Translations under genes and position numbers: made by a program
Assembly: GCA_002355455.1 (NCBI GenBank)
Contig: AP017375.1
Coordinates: forward strand, 4,827,640-4,891,639
Direction of reading: 5' to 3'
Source of the DNA: Stanieria sp. NIES-3757
Lineage (GTDB): Bacteria > Cyanobacteriota > Cyanobacteriia > Cyanobacteriales > Xenococcaceae
Length of the DNA: 64,000 nucleotides
Notes under the pieces: model-generated
What the model saw: the letters and a program-made list of their open reading frames with translations, nothing else
What the model was told of the DNA's origin: nothing
The model's database searches: none
In this document: piece by piece, positions 46,178-54,747 of the stretch
How the letters are laid out: the number at the start of each line of letters is the position of its first letter
How positions within the stretch are numbered: the first letter of the stretch is position 1

Positions 46178-47020
46178 TTAATAATGAAGTGGGATAGTTA
46201 ATAAAGGTAAAAATAATAGTAAAATCCAACTCCAACTATACCATTGAGGAGAAGGACTTGGTTCTGGTTCCGTCAAGATAAAATCTATTCTTTCACTTAA
46301 ACGCCCTTGAAGTAAATTACAACTAAAATTTGCACAAAATATAAAAGAAGATTCTAAAGGATTTCTCACAATTTTAATTAAAGATTCTGCTAGTAAAAGA
46401 GGATCGACTTCTTGGGCTGCCTTAAGATCTGCTCTTACTTCTCTTAATAGTAAAAGCTCCTGCCATAATGATTCACTATTAGGTAACCAACCAGTTAGAT
46501 AACGTAGCCAACCTAACCAAAAAAAACAAAAATTATCGCGATAGTAAACATGAGCTTGTTCGTGAGCTAATACTACTGCCAAATGTTCTTGATCCAATAA
46601 GTTTAACAATCCTTGACTAATAACTAATTCGGAATTCCAAAAACCAATTTGTGCGCTATAAGGAAAATCAGTTTGTAAAAGACGAACTGTTTGTTGCGCT
46701 AATTTTTTTTGTTCGTATTGATTAATTTGATGTTTCAGTTGATAGCCTTGATAAGCCAATTTTAATAATAAACAACCAGAAGCGATCGCAAAAGCAATTG
46801 CCAAACTATAACCCAACCAACTCGCTTGCATTCCCAACATTTGTCCCTGAAAACCCATGCAAATAACGGCTATAGCAGTAGAAAGAAGTAGCAAAGGGGG
46901 AAACATTAAACTAAAAAGCGATCGCTGCCAACGTTGTTTCCAACTACCTTTAGGCTCTAACTCAATACATCGCAAACCCCAAGCAATAATTAAAGCAGTT
47001 AAAATCATCATTAAGTGCAT
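46178..47020 (-). CDS. M56-family membrane metallopeptidase (BlaR1-like, no sensor domain)
   Basis: 280 residues. N-terminal and middle membrane helices (about 2-18, 38-57, 68-92) and a C-terminal one (about 262-278) flank a gluzincin domain with H153-E-Q-A-H157. The preceding F-W-N-S-E-L-V-I-S-Q-G-L-L matches M56 proteins. BlaR1/MecR1 use this domain to trigger cleavage of BlaI/MecI, but the penicillin-binding sensor domain is absent here, so the signal must differ. The ATG overlaps the BlaI-type gene stop (TAATG) and a GGGAGG site sits inside that gene's end, indicating tight coupling. Likely the inducer-protease of the adjacent repressor. Confidence 0.88.
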   Translation of the reverse strand: MHLMMILTALIIAWGLRCIELEPKGSWKQRWQRSLFSLMFPPLLLLSTAIAVICMGFQGQMLGMQASWLGYSLAIAFAIASGCLLLKLAYQGYQLKHQINQYEQKKLAQQTVRLLQTDFPYSAQIGFWNSELVISQGLLNLLDQEHLAVVLAHEQAHVYYRDNFCFFWLGWLRYLTGWLPNSESLWQELLLLREVRADLKAAQEVDPLLLAESLIKIVRNPLESSFIFCANFSCNLLQGRLSERIDFILTEPEPSPSPQWYSWSWILLLFLPLLTIPLHY

Positions 47021-47439
47021 TATTTTTCCTCCCGCTGCAAACGAATTGCTTGAATTCGAGCCGTAATTGCTTCAATTTGCTCTAAACTCACGACATCTAG
47101 GCTATCAACAAACGATGCTACTAAATCTGGATTACTAATTGCTAAAAAGCGATTTAAATGTTCATAAGACTTGATTGCTTGTGCCTGCTCTTTGGAAACC
47201 ATTGGTTGCCAGTAAAAAACCTTGCCTTTTTTATTCGATTTCAGCCAGCCTTTAGCAGTTAAACGTCTTAGTACTGTAGTTACCGAAGTATAGGCTAAGT
47301 CACGATTGGGATCAGCCAAAATTTTTTGATGAACGTCTTTGACAGTAGCATTCCCTAATTGCCAAACAATTTCTAGTATTTCTGTTTCGAGGGGCCCAAG
47401 AGAGAGTTTTTTAGGGCGATATTCTGGCAGAGGAGTCAT
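47020..47439 (-). CDS. BlaI/MecI/CopY family transcriptional repressor
   Basis: 139 residues. The winged helix is clear: LGPLETEILEIVWQLGNATV, V-K-D-V-H-Q-K-I, A-Y-T-S-V-T-T-V-L-R-R-L-T-A-K-G-W-L, then a basic wing (NKKGKVFYW). A C-terminal dimerisation helix region follows. BlaI proteins repress their own operon and are inactivated by cleavage linked to a partner M56 protease, which is the next gene here. No clear palindromic operator could be picked upstream of the ATG. In cyanobacteria such pairs are common and not tied to beta-lactamase; targets are unknown. Confidence 0.93.
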   Translation of the reverse strand: MTPLPEYRPKKLSLGPLETEILEIVWQLGNATVKDVHQKILADPNRDLAYTSVTTVLRRLTAKGWLKSNKKGKVFYWQPMVSKEQAQAIKSYEHLNRFLAISNPDLVASFVDSLDVVSLEQIEAITARIQAIRLQREEK

Positions 47440-47747
47440 AAGCTGATTTCAACTTTAATACTGCCATATTTTAAATCAATATCTTGACTATCTGTGACTG
47501 GAATTATAACTTTGCCACGATTGTTTTCAATTCTATCAACATTTCTAAAACCAATTGAATCAAGAAATGCGATCGCTTATCTGAGTTTTAGAAAAGCTTA
47601 CTCTGCGTTAAGCTTGATAAGAAGTGCTTGATTTGAGTTGTTAGGTGGAAGTAAAGTTAAGCTGATTGAGCTAATTTTGAGGGAATATGAGGCGGATAAT
47701 TGATTGGCTTTGGGTATTAATTTAGTCAGATCAATCAAACTTAAAAA
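47440..47747. other. Intergenic region between BlaI operon and tRNA-Lys
   Basis: Contains the promoter side of the BlaI-M56 unit and the 3' flank of the tRNA. One HIP1-like GCGATCGC lies near 47570. No ORF or further RNA gene recognised. Confidence 0.35.
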
Positions 47748-47819
47748 TGGGTCGCCTGGGATTTGAACCCAGGACCAATCGGTTAAAAGCCGAGTGCTCT
47801 ACCGCTGAGCTAGCGACCC
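47748..47819 (-). tRNA. trnK: tRNA-Lys (anticodon TTT)
   Basis: 72 nt on the minus strand, folding as a cloverleaf. The acceptor stem is GGGTCGC/GCGACCC and the D arm GCTC...GAGC. The anticodon arm loop CTTTTAA contains TTT, and the T arm is CTGGG-TTCAAAT-CCCAG. The discriminator base is A and CCA is not encoded. One weak pair lies at the base of the anticodon stem. It decodes AAA/AAG. Confidence 0.96.
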
Positions 47820-47891
47820 AAAAACAAATTTTCTTTTTGTTCACACGGTTTATCAATATAACAGAGATTTTTGATAAACACAAGTAAAAAA

Positions 47892-48761
47892 TCAAAAATA
47901 ACTTAAATTTATTTCTACAACCGACTCATAAGAATTCCCTGGTTCGAGCCAAATTAATTTTTCCTGGGTATTAAGAGCATTACGAGGCGCAGTCCAAGGT
48001 TCTAAACAAACATAATCTTTTCCTTTGATTGCCCAAAAGACAAGAGTGGTATAACAATCGGAGTAATTAATACTAATTTTAAGTTTTTTGTTCGAATCTG
48101 CGATCGCTGTATGATGTTTGTCGATTTGAGTGAAAGCTACATCTATTTCTGTTTGGGTAAAATCAAATTTACCTGTAAAAGGATAGGTTTCTTGGCTAAT
48201 TTGGTCTTGATAAAAAGTCCCAGGAATTTCAAATTGTAGTTTATTTTTGTCTTCTACCTGGAAATAAGGGTGCAAACCAGTAGCAAAAGGCATCATTGCT
48301 TCTGATTGATTGCTATAGGTTTGTAAAATTCTTAAACTATTCCCTTTGAGTTGATAAGTGAATAGGATTTTAAACTCAAATGGATAAACCATTAACGTTT
48401 GTTCATTGCTTCGTAAAGCTAACGTAATACTTGCACAGTCTTGATTATTGGTACTAATCACTTCCCAAGGTAAATCTCTTGCAAAACCATGTTGTTTGAG
48501 TTGATAGGTTTGATTTTGATAAGTGTAAGTATTATTGGGTAAATTTCCACAAATAGGAAACAGAATGGGAATGCCACCACGAATACTAAGCTCAGGATGA
48601 GTAAATCTTTCCCTATCTAAATAAAGAATTTCTTCTTCCTTAACACGCCAACGGGTAATAATTGCCCCTCTTTCTGGAACTATTTCAATTTCAGACTGAG
48701 CTTGTAAATCAGTCATCACATAGGTTTGATACTGTTCTTGTTTCTGAATAATCTCAAACAC
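47892..48761 (-). CDS. Aldose 1-epimerase family protein
   Basis: 289 residues with the galactose-mutarotase beta-sandwich. Visible motifs are R-G-G-I-P-I-L-F-P-I-C-G at about 61-72, the catalytic His region L-K-Q-H-G-F-A-R-D-L-P-W and the second His in T-G-L-H-P-Y-F. The H-G-F-A-R form points to the subgroup that includes hexose-6-phosphate epimerase (YeaD-like) rather than GalM proper. It interconverts anomers of a sugar or sugar phosphate in the cytosol. It lies downstream of cofG on the same strand with about 45 bp spacing and may be cotranscribed, without an obvious functional link. Confidence 0.9.
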   Translation of the reverse strand: MFEIIQKQEQYQTYVMTDLQAQSEIEIVPERGAIITRWRVKEEEILYLDRERFTHPELSIRGGIPILFPICGNLPNNTYTYQNQTYQLKQHGFARDLPWEVISTNNQDCASITLALRSNEQTLMVYPFEFKILFTYQLKGNSLRILQTYSNQSEAMMPFATGLHPYFQVEDKNKLQFEIPGTFYQDQISQETYPFTGKFDFTQTEIDVAFTQIDKHHTAIADSNKKLKISINYSDCYTTLVFWAIKGKDYVCLEPWTAPRNALNTQEKLIWLEPGNSYESVVEINLSYF

Positions 48762-48804
48762 AGTTTTATTACCTCAATCACCTGAATAAATGGCTTTATT
48801 TTTA

Positions 48805-49785
48805 CTATCGATTGATTAATTTATTGCATCTTAAAGCTTTTTCTTTAGCTTTAACCAATTTTTGTAGCGGTAATGACAACCAAGAATAATATTGTGGATA
48901 AATAGGTAAGCGAGGAACTAATTCCCAACCAGCAGTTTCTAAAACCGATTGTAAATATTCGGCAGTTAAATGAGGATAATCAGGATTAACTTCGTCTTTA
49001 GGGCTAATTCCTCCCAAATCTCTAGCACCAGCATCCAAACATTCTAAGAGAAGATTAGGTTCTACAACTAAATTAGGTGGGATTTGAATCGTAATGCTAT
49101 CGGGTAAAATTTCTCTGCTTCTAGCAATAACTTCTGGTAATCGCTCCAGAGAAAAAGAAGTTGTACTTATTACTTGTTGATTTCCCAAACTATGAGGTTG
49201 AAGAATTACTTCTTGAATATGACCCCATTGTTGTTGAATATTTGCGATCGCAGCTAAACTATCCCACCAATCTGATTCTGTTTCACCAATTCCCAATAAC
49301 AATCCAGTAGTAAAAGGAATTTTAAGTTTTCCTGCCCACTCCAACTGTTGTAATCTTAACTGCGGAACTTTACTAGGCGCATATTTATGAACAGTATTTA
49401 ATAATTTTGGTGTCAACTGCTCTAGCATTAAACCCATTGACACATTAACTTGTTTAAGTTGTTCCATTTCTTGCCAACTAAGAATTCCTGCATTAGTGTG
49501 AGGCAAAAAATTTAAGTCTAATGCCAAGACACATAGTTGATAAATTCTTTCAAACCAAAATTGACGATTTTCAGAAAGAGGATGAACTTCTCCACTAAGG
49601 AGCAAAATTTCTGATACATTTTTTAATTTAGGTTGATGTAATTGCTCTCGTGCTTTTTCAACAGTTAACCACTCACCTTGAGCGATATTAGTCCGAAAAT
49701 TGCAATAACTACAACGGTTAAAACATTGGTAAGTAGGCACCAAAGTATAGGCAGGACTATAAGTTATAGTTTTGTTCATCAGCAA
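48805..49785 (-). CDS. cofG: F0 synthase subunit CofG (radical SAM)
   Basis: 326 residues. The radical SAM cluster motif is C21-F-N-R-C25-S-Y-C28. Typical CofG features follow: L-L-S-G-E, G-L-L-L-G-I-G-E-T-E-S-D-W-W and G-I-S-P-K-D-E-V-N-P-D-Y-P near the C-terminus. CofG, with CofH, builds 7,8-didemethyl-8-hydroxy-5-deazariboflavin (F0) from tyrosine-derived and pyrimidine precursors. In cyanobacteria F0 serves mainly as the antenna chromophore of some DNA photolyases. cofH is not adjacent. Start MLMNK or the later Met at residue 3 are both possible. It is divergent from psbA copy 2. Confidence 0.95.
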   Translation of the reverse strand: MLMNKTITYSPAYTLVPTYQCFNRCSYCNFRTNIAQGEWLTVEKAREQLHQPKLKNVSEILLLSGEVHPLSENRQFWFERIYQLCVLALDLNFLPHTNAGILSWQEMEQLKQVNVSMGLMLEQLTPKLLNTVHKYAPSKVPQLRLQQLEWAGKLKIPFTTGLLLGIGETESDWWDSLAAIANIQQQWGHIQEVILQPHSLGNQQVISTTSFSLERLPEVIARSREILPDSITIQIPPNLVVEPNLLLECLDAGARDLGGISPKDEVNPDYPHLTAEYLQSVLETAGWELVPRLPIYPQYYSWLSLPLQKLVKAKEKALRCNKLINR

Positions 49786-49834
49786 TGATTATTTTTAGTT
49801 ATATTTTATATAAGAATATATTTTTCAAAAAAGC

Positions 49835-49863
49835 TTTACAAAAAGAAATATTTTTCTTAATAT
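49835..49863 (+). promoter_or_regulatory. Sigma70-type promoter of psbA copy 2
   Basis: TTTACA (49835-49840), exactly 17 bp, TAATAT (49858-49863), about 53 bp before the ATG. The -35 context GCTTTACA is shared with copy 1, but spacer and leader differ. A clear consensus-like promoter. Confidence 0.75.
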
Positions 49864-49916
49864 AAAGATGTCAATCATTCGTACCTTGACAACTAAATAA
49901 TAGGAATCATAAACAA

Positions 49917-50999
49917 ATGACTACCACATTACAGCAACGCGAAAGCCTAGGTGCTTGGGAGCGTTTTTGTCAGTGGATCACCAGCACCAACAACCGTATC
50001 TACATCGGTTGGTTCGGTGTACTGATGATCCCCACGCTCTTAACCGCAACTACTTGCTTCATCATTGCCTTCATCGCTGCGCCTCCAGTAGACATTGATG
50101 GCATCCGTGAGCCTGTAGCAGGTTCTCTGTTATACGGAAACAACATCATCTCTGGTGCAGTTGTACCTTCTTCTAACGCAATTGGTCTTCACTTCTACCC
50201 CATCTGGGAAGCAGCTTCCTTAGATGAGTGGTTATACAATGGTGGCCCTTACCAGTTAGTAGTATTCCACTTCTTAATTGGTGTATTCACCTACTTAGGT
50301 CGTCAGTGGGAACTATCCTACCGCTTAGGAATGCGTCCTTGGATCTGTGTAGCATACAGTGCGCCAGTATCTGCTGCTACCGCAGTCTTCTTAATCTATC
50401 CTTTAGGACAAGGTTCTTTCTCTGATGGAATGCCTTTAGGAATCAGTGGTACCTTCAACTTCATGTTCGTGTTCCAAGCAGAACACAACATCTTAATGCA
50501 CCCCTTCCACATGTTAGGTGTAGCAGGTGTATTCGGTGGTTCTTTATTCTCCGCCATGCACGGTTCTCTAGTAACCTCCTCTTTGGTTCGTGAAACCACT
50601 GAAACCGAATCTCAAAACTACGGTTACAAATTCGGTCAAGAAGAAGAAACTTACAACATCGTAGCTGCTCACGGTTACTTTGGAAGATTGATTTTCCAAT
50701 ATGCTTCTTTCAACAACAGCCGTTCCTTGCACTTCTTCTTAGGTGCATGGCCGGTGATCGGAATCTGGTTTACTGCAATGGGTATTTCGACCATGGCATT
50801 CAACCTCAATGGATTCAACTTCAACCAATCGATCATGGATTCTCAAGGACACGTAGTCAACACTTGGGCAGACATTCTCAACCGTGCCAACCTCGGTTTT
50901 GAAGTAATGCACGAACGTAATGCTCACAACTTCCCCTTAGACCTAGCTAGTGGCGATATTGCTCCTGTAGCGTTAACTGCTCCTGCTATCAATGGCTAA
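49917..50999 (+). CDS. psbA: Photosystem II D1 protein, copy 2
   Basis: 360 residues, differing from copy 1 only at residues 8-11 (R-E-S-L for S-Q-T-Q) as far as I can see. It keeps Gln130, the QB-binding and TyrZ region, and the C-terminal metal ligands His332 to Ala344 with a 16-residue cleavable tail. DNA from codon 12 to about 10 bp past the T-run of the terminator matches copy 1, while leader and N-terminal codons differ. This gives distinct promoters driving nearly the same protein, typical of psbA families that respond differently to light or stress. It is followed by psb34 and a CyanoP gene on the same strand. Confidence 0.99.
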   Translation: MTTTLQQRESLGAWERFCQWITSTNNRIYIGWFGVLMIPTLLTATTCFIIAFIAAPPVDIDGIREPVAGSLLYGNNIISGAVVPSSNAIGLHFYPIWEAASLDEWLYNGGPYQLVVFHFLIGVFTYLGRQWELSYRLGMRPWICVAYSAPVSAATAVFLIYPLGQGSFSDGMPLGISGTFNFMFVFQAEHNILMHPFHMLGVAGVFGGSLFSAMHGSLVTSSLVRETTETESQNYGYKFGQEEETYNIVAAHGYFGRLIFQYASFNNSRSLHFFLGAWPVIGIWFTAMGISTMAFNLNGFNFNQSIMDSQGHVVNTWADILNRANLGFEVMHERNAHNFPLDLASGDIAPVALTAPAING

Positions 51000-51020
51000 G
51001 ACGAAAGTTAATCTCTAATT

Positions 51021-51054
51021 AAAAACGCTCTCCTTCGGGGGGGCGTTTTTTTTT
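51021..51054 (+). terminator. Strong intrinsic terminator of psbA copy 2
   Basis: AAAACGCTCTCC-TTCG-GGGGGGCG stem-loop followed by nine T residues, identical to that after copy 1. Confidence 0.9.
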
Positions 51055-51375
51055 GTTTGACTAATCAAGGAAATCACTTCTTTTAATGCAGAGAGTGTTT
51101 TGGATAATCTTCTTTCTCAAATCTCAATAATTGACCAAGGCAATTTAGCTATAAAATATTATTCTCCCTACCAGGTAGGGATTTCGACGATTTATTTTCT
51201 CATTTTAATCCTCGGAGAGTGACAGAAAAGGAATATTTTCCCTTAGCTCGATGATTTTTTTTTTGCACTTAGCAGTAGAGAGACAAAATCTTAGGTAGGT
51301 ATTTGTTGTACGATCTAGTGAAATAAGACTAAGATTTATCAAGATTTACAACTAAAAATTGAGAGGTTTTAATTC
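51055..51375. other. Intergenic region before psb34
   Basis: Carries the psb34 promoter. A perfect 7-bp hairpin TCCCTAC-cag-GTAGGGA lies near 51166-51182. No ORF recognised. Confidence 0.4.
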
Positions 51376-51555
51376 ATGCCATATACCGAAGAAGACGGGG
51401 GAAGACTCAATAATTTTGCTGTCGAACCAAGAATGTATACAGCCGAACCCCCGACTAAAAAACAACAACGCAACTATTTAGTTTTTGGCGTACTTGCTTT
51501 GTTGTTGCTCGGTGGAGTAGTTTCGGTAGCAGTTTTTGCTTCTAACGCAGGTTAA
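51376..51555 (+). CDS. psb34: Photosystem II assembly small protein Psb34
   Basis: 59 residues, not visible to gene callers with a 60-codon limit. It reads M-P-Y-T-E-E-D-G-G-R-L-N-N-F-A-V-E-P-R, then a polar linker and one membrane helix (NYLVFGVLALLLLGGVVSVA). The G-G-R-L-N-N-F-A-x-E-P segment is the hallmark I recall for Psb34 (Ssl1498 in Synechocystis). Psb34 binds late photosystem II assembly intermediates at CP47 and resembles high-light-inducible protein N-termini. AGAGG lies about 9 bp upstream of the ATG. It sits between psbA copy 2 and a CyanoP-type gene, a functionally coherent neighbourhood, and is followed by its own terminator. Confidence 0.85.
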   Translation: MPYTEEDGGRLNNFAVEPRMYTAEPPTKKQQRNYLVFGVLALLLLGGVVSVAVFASNAG

Positions 51556-51584
51556 ACGATTAGAAAAAAAATTAATATGATGAA

Positions 51585-51636
51585 CCCCGTGTCTTACAAA
51601 AAAGTTAGCTAGCGCGGGGGAATTTATGTTTTTTTG
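51585..51636 (+). terminator. Intrinsic terminator of psb34
   Basis: CCCCGTG (51585-51591) pairs with CGCGGGG around a 20-nt loop, followed by a T-rich run (51628-51635), 30 bp past the psb34 stop. Confidence 0.6.
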
Positions 51637-51684
51637 AGTGTAATTAAAATATTCAATTTAAAATCGGAGGGCAATAATTGTCAG

Positions 51685-52233
51685 ATGTGGAAATCTTTAA
51701 TTACTAGTTTATTAATAGTTGTAAGTATAATTCTTTCTAGTTGTTCGGCAGGAGTTAGTGGATTACAAAGTTATGTTAATCCCAGTCAAGGATACGAATT
51801 TCTTTATCCCAACGGTTGGATTCCAGTCGATCTAAAAAAACCTTCTCCTGGTGTAGATGTAGTATTTAGGGATTTAATTGAACGTGGTGAAAATCTTAGC
51901 GTAATTGTTAGCGATGTTCCTGCTGACTCTACTTTAGAAGAATTGGGAACTCCTTCGGAAGTAGGTTATCGTTTTTTTAAAATGATGAATAATCCTGAGT
52001 TTGATCGTCAGGCTGAATTTTTGACGGCTGAATCGAAAGACAGAGATGGAAGAACTTATTATCTTTTAGAATATGAAGTAGAATTACCCAATCAACTACC
52101 AAGACACAATGTTGCTAGTGTTGCAGTTAGTCGAGGTAAGCTGTTTACTTTTAATCTTTCAACTACTACTGATCGCTGGTCAAAAGTTAAAGATACCTTT
52201 GAAGTAGCTGCCAGATCTTTTACTGTTAGATAA
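51685..52233 (+). CDS. psbP: CyanoP-type PsbP-family lipoprotein
   Basis: 182 residues from ATG 51685; a TTG 17 codons upstream lacks support. GGAGG sits 14 bp before the ATG. The N-terminus MWKSLITSLLIVVSIIL-S-S-C-S-A is a lipoprotein signal with a lipobox (L-S-S-C, Cys about residue 20), so it is anchored in the membrane on the lumenal side. The mature domain has the PsbP fold signature Y-V-N-P-S-Q-G-Y-E-F-L-Y-P-N-G-W and D-V-V-F-R-D. It ends with D-R-W-S-K-V-K-D-T-F-E-V-A-A-R-S-F. CyanoP assists early photosystem II assembly. Only 3 bp separate it from maf, so the two probably share a transcript. Confidence 0.88.
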   Translation: MWKSLITSLLIVVSIILSSCSAGVSGLQSYVNPSQGYEFLYPNGWIPVDLKKPSPGVDVVFRDLIERGENLSVIVSDVPADSTLEELGTPSEVGYRFFKMMNNPEFDRQAEFLTAESKDRDGRTYYLLEYEVELPNQLPRHNVASVAVSRGKLFTFNLSTTTDRWSKVKDTFEVAARSFTVR

Positions 52234-52242
52234 TTTTTGCTT

Positions 52243-52839
52243 GTGAGTTTACCAGTTTTTGTTTTAGCGTCAGCTTCTCCTGCCCGTAAAAAATTGTTGC
52301 AATTAGCAGGAATAGAACCAATAGTTTGCAGTAGTAATTTTGACGAATCTCAAATACACTCTGAAGATGCCATTGAATTAGTTGAAACTTTGGCTAAGTG
52401 CAAAGCTGAAACTGTGGTAAATCAATTTTCTGATGCTTTAATTTTGGGCTGTGATTCTGTTTTAGAAATAGCAGGAAACATTTATGGCAAACCAGAATCT
52501 CCACAAGAGGCGATCGCTCGATGGCAAATCATGCGCGGTAAAGTAGGAATATTATATACAGGTCATGCTTTACTAGATTTAAGCCAGAATCAACAACTGG
52601 TTAGTTGTGGCATTACAAAAGTTCATTTTGCTGACCTTAGCGATCGCGAAATAGAAGCTTATGTTGCTAGTGGTGAACCGCTTAAATGTGCAGGTAGTTT
52701 TGCTTTAGAAGGAAAAGGTGGATTATTTGTCAAGAAGATTGAAGGTTGTCACAGCAATGTAATTGGTTTAAGTCTACCTTTGTTGTCGCAAATGTTGGGA
52801 CAATTAGGTTATAGTGTCAGCGATTTTTGGCAAAGTTAG
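52243..52839 (+). CDS. maf: Maf family nucleotide pyrophosphatase
   Basis: About 198 residues. [13 protein letters not shown] is the N-terminal Maf motif. L-G-C-D-S-V-L-E holds the catalytic Asp, and K-P-E-S-P-Q-E-A-I and [10 protein letters not shown] complete the core. Maf enzymes hydrolyse non-canonical or modified NTPs (dTTP/UTP or m7GTP subtypes) to monophosphates and have been linked to septum formation. No ATG exists; GTG 52243 fits the motif spacing best, with a TTG at 52237 as alternative. It is tightly spaced after the CyanoP gene. Confidence 0.92.
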   Translation: MSLPVFVLASASPARKKLLQLAGIEPIVCSSNFDESQIHSEDAIELVETLAKCKAETVVNQFSDALILGCDSVLEIAGNIYGKPESPQEAIARWQIMRGKVGILYTGHALLDLSQNQQLVSCGITKVHFADLSDREIEAYVASGEPLKCAGSFALEGKGGLFVKKIEGCHSNVIGLSLPLLSQMLGQLGYSVSDFWQS

Positions 52840-52876
52840 CACTAAATCAGGACAAAATCAACGTGGATTAAACATT

Positions 52877-53710
52877 ATGGAATTAGCAAACCGACAATGG
52901 TGGGTAGAACGTTGGTTAGAATTACTCGACTCTTATCGTTTTAAAAAGCGTCTGGAACGAGGTAGAAACTATGCCCGCGAAGGTAATGTCCTCAGTATTG
53001 AGTTTATTGGTTCGCAAGTCTTAGCCAAAGTGCAAGGAAGTGAAGCTCAACCTTATCAAGTATCGTTGTCGTTAGCTTCTTTTAGTGATGAAGATTGGAG
53101 TTTTATTACTCAAACAATGTCAGAAAAAGCAATTTTTTCGGCACAATTATTAGCTGGAGAAATGCCTGCTAATATTGAAGATGTCTTTACGGCAAATGGT
53201 TTGAGTTTATTTCCTTTTTCTTTAACCGAAATTCGTTCTCGTTGTAGTTGTCCTGATAAAGCTAATCCTTGTAAACATATTGCTGCGGTTTATTATCAAT
53301 TGAGCGATCGCTTTAGTGAAGATCCTTTTGTTTTATTTCAACTGCGAGGACGCACAAAAACAGAAATTCTTGATACGCTACGGCAATTACGTAGCAATAA
53401 AGTTGGTTCTGAATCAAAAACTTCCCTATTAGACTCAATCTCTAATCCAATTACGACAGAAAAGTCATCCGAATTAAGCAAATCAAAAACTCCAGAAAAC
53501 ATTGATTTAAAGAGTTTTTGGCAATATAACAAACCTTTAGAAACTTCTTTAGTAGTTATTACCCCTCCTACTGAAGGTAAAACTATTTTAGATTTGTTAG
53601 GAGATATTCCTTTAGCTACTGCTGATGCCGAAGCGTTGAAACAATTTTTAATTCAGGTTTATCAAACTGCTTCTCAACAAGCAATTATGACCGCTTTAAA
53701 TCGAGAATAA
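52877..53710 (+). CDS. SWIM zinc-finger protein
   Basis: 277 residues from ATG 52877; the frame is open back to 52814, inside maf, but that extension is unlikely. The SWIM motif C-S-C-P-D-K-A-N-P-C-K-H-I-A-A-V-Y-Y lies near residues 119-136. The N-terminus (WWVERWLELLDSYRFKKRLE, R-G-R-N-Y-A) is typical of the cyanobacterial/actinobacterial family that is usually encoded beside a SNF2-type helicase. Here no helicase is adjacent. The C-terminal 100 residues are low-complexity, then a helical segment. SWIM fingers bind DNA or protein; a role with a SNF2 partner elsewhere is inferred. Confidence 0.88.
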   Translation: MELANRQWWVERWLELLDSYRFKKRLERGRNYAREGNVLSIEFIGSQVLAKVQGSEAQPYQVSLSLASFSDEDWSFITQTMSEKAIFSAQLLAGEMPANIEDVFTANGLSLFPFSLTEIRSRCSCPDKANPCKHIAAVYYQLSDRFSEDPFVLFQLRGRTKTEILDTLRQLRSNKVGSESKTSLLDSISNPITTEKSSELSKSKTPENIDLKSFWQYNKPLETSLVVITPPTEGKTILDLLGDIPLATADAEALKQFLIQVYQTASQQAIMTALNRE

Positions 53711-53815
53711 ACTGCAAAATTCGTTTATCAATAACACTAAAATAACAAAATTTCAGTGCTAACTATTTACTTTTTACTTCCTAATAACTGGTATACCTAT
53801 GAGAAACGCTATATT

Positions 53816-54499
53816 TTAACGGCGATCGCTAAATAAACCCAAGAGAGGACCTAAAATTGCCCCAAAAATAAAGCCTCCTGCGTGCGCCCAATAAGCTACG
53901 CCAGCCGTATTGTTTGGTAATCCTAAAGAAGCAACACTACTGAAAGCTTGTTGAATAAACCAAAAACCAAGAAAGAATACAGCAGGAATTCTAACTGTAG
54001 TAATGAAAAAGCCTAAAGGAAGTAAAGTCAAAATTTGTGCCTTGGGGTACTTTAATATGTATGCTCCCATCACCCCCGCGATCGCTCCACTTGCACCAAC
54101 CGTAGGAGTAACCGAATTCATGTCAAAAAACCAATGAGTTAAGCCAGCTAAAACACCACAACCCAAATAAAAAAGCAAAAACTTGAAATGACCGAGAGAA
54201 TCTTCAATATTATTGCCAAAAATCCAAAGAAACAGCATATTAAAGCCGATATGAGCCAATCCACCATGCAAAAATTGAGAAGTAATCAGGGTTAAATATT
54301 CTGGTACAGGTTGGTTAGAAGGAGAACCCGCAAAACTAGCGCTTAATTGTCTAGGAATAACCGCATAAAGCTCAAAAAAATCATTTAATTGCGAACCCAA
54401 CGACATTTGATGGATAAAAACTACAATATTTATTCCAATTAATACATAAACAACTACTGGTGTTTTGTAGCTTGGATTATCGTCGTTTAAAGGTATCAT
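53816..54499 (-). CDS. Rhomboid family intramembrane serine protease
   Basis: 227 residues with six to seven hydrophobic helices. The Ser-His dyad is present: G-A-S137-G in helix 4 (TVGASGAIAGVMGAYIL) and H206 in A-Y-W-A-H-A-G-G-F. The oxyanion/L1 region contains S-Q-F-L-H-G-G-L-A-H-I-G-F-N-M, matching the conserved H-x-x-x-H-x-x-x-N. Rhomboids cleave transmembrane helices near the membrane surface; substrates are unknown. The start MIPLNDDNPSYKTP is the common N-terminus for this subgroup. It is convergent with the SWIM gene. Confidence 0.95.
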   Translation of the reverse strand: MIPLNDDNPSYKTPVVVYVLIGINIVVFIHQMSLGSQLNDFFELYAVIPRQLSASFAGSPSNQPVPEYLTLITSQFLHGGLAHIGFNMLFLWIFGNNIEDSLGHFKFLLFYLGCGVLAGLTHWFFDMNSVTPTVGASGAIAGVMGAYILKYPKAQILTLLPLGFFITTVRIPAVFFLGFWFIQQAFSSVASLGLPNNTAGVAYWAHAGGFIFGAILGPLLGLFSDRR

Positions 54500-54576
54500 T
54501 AGTATTTTTCCTGAAAATATTTTTTTTAATGTAATATTTTTAGCTTAAGCGTGTATTTTAAACAACAAAGTTAATC

Positions 54577-54617
54577 ACGCGAACCTGTAGCGAGGAAGAT
54601 TTTTCTCGAAGGTTCGC
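54577..54617. repeat. Inverted repeat CGCGAACCT..AGGTTCGCG
   Basis: Nine-base perfect arms (54577-54585 and 54609-54617) with an inner GCGAG/CTCG pairing. It lies between the divergent rhomboid promoter and the regular repeat array. GC-rich in an AT-rich setting. Confidence 0.6.
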
Positions 54618-54747
54618 GTTCTCTGATGAGGTAAGGATTTAATCCTATTTTACATTGCTAAAATTTGATTGTTATAGTTGTCTGGAATCGAGGTCCGCGC
54701 ATTTATAACCCCAAATATTTATCTAGATTGAGGTTATAGTGGGTGCT

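Noticed and set aside
50396-50599. Antisense frames inside both psbA copies
   Set aside because: They are identical in the two copies because the DNA is duplicated, and have no family resemblance.
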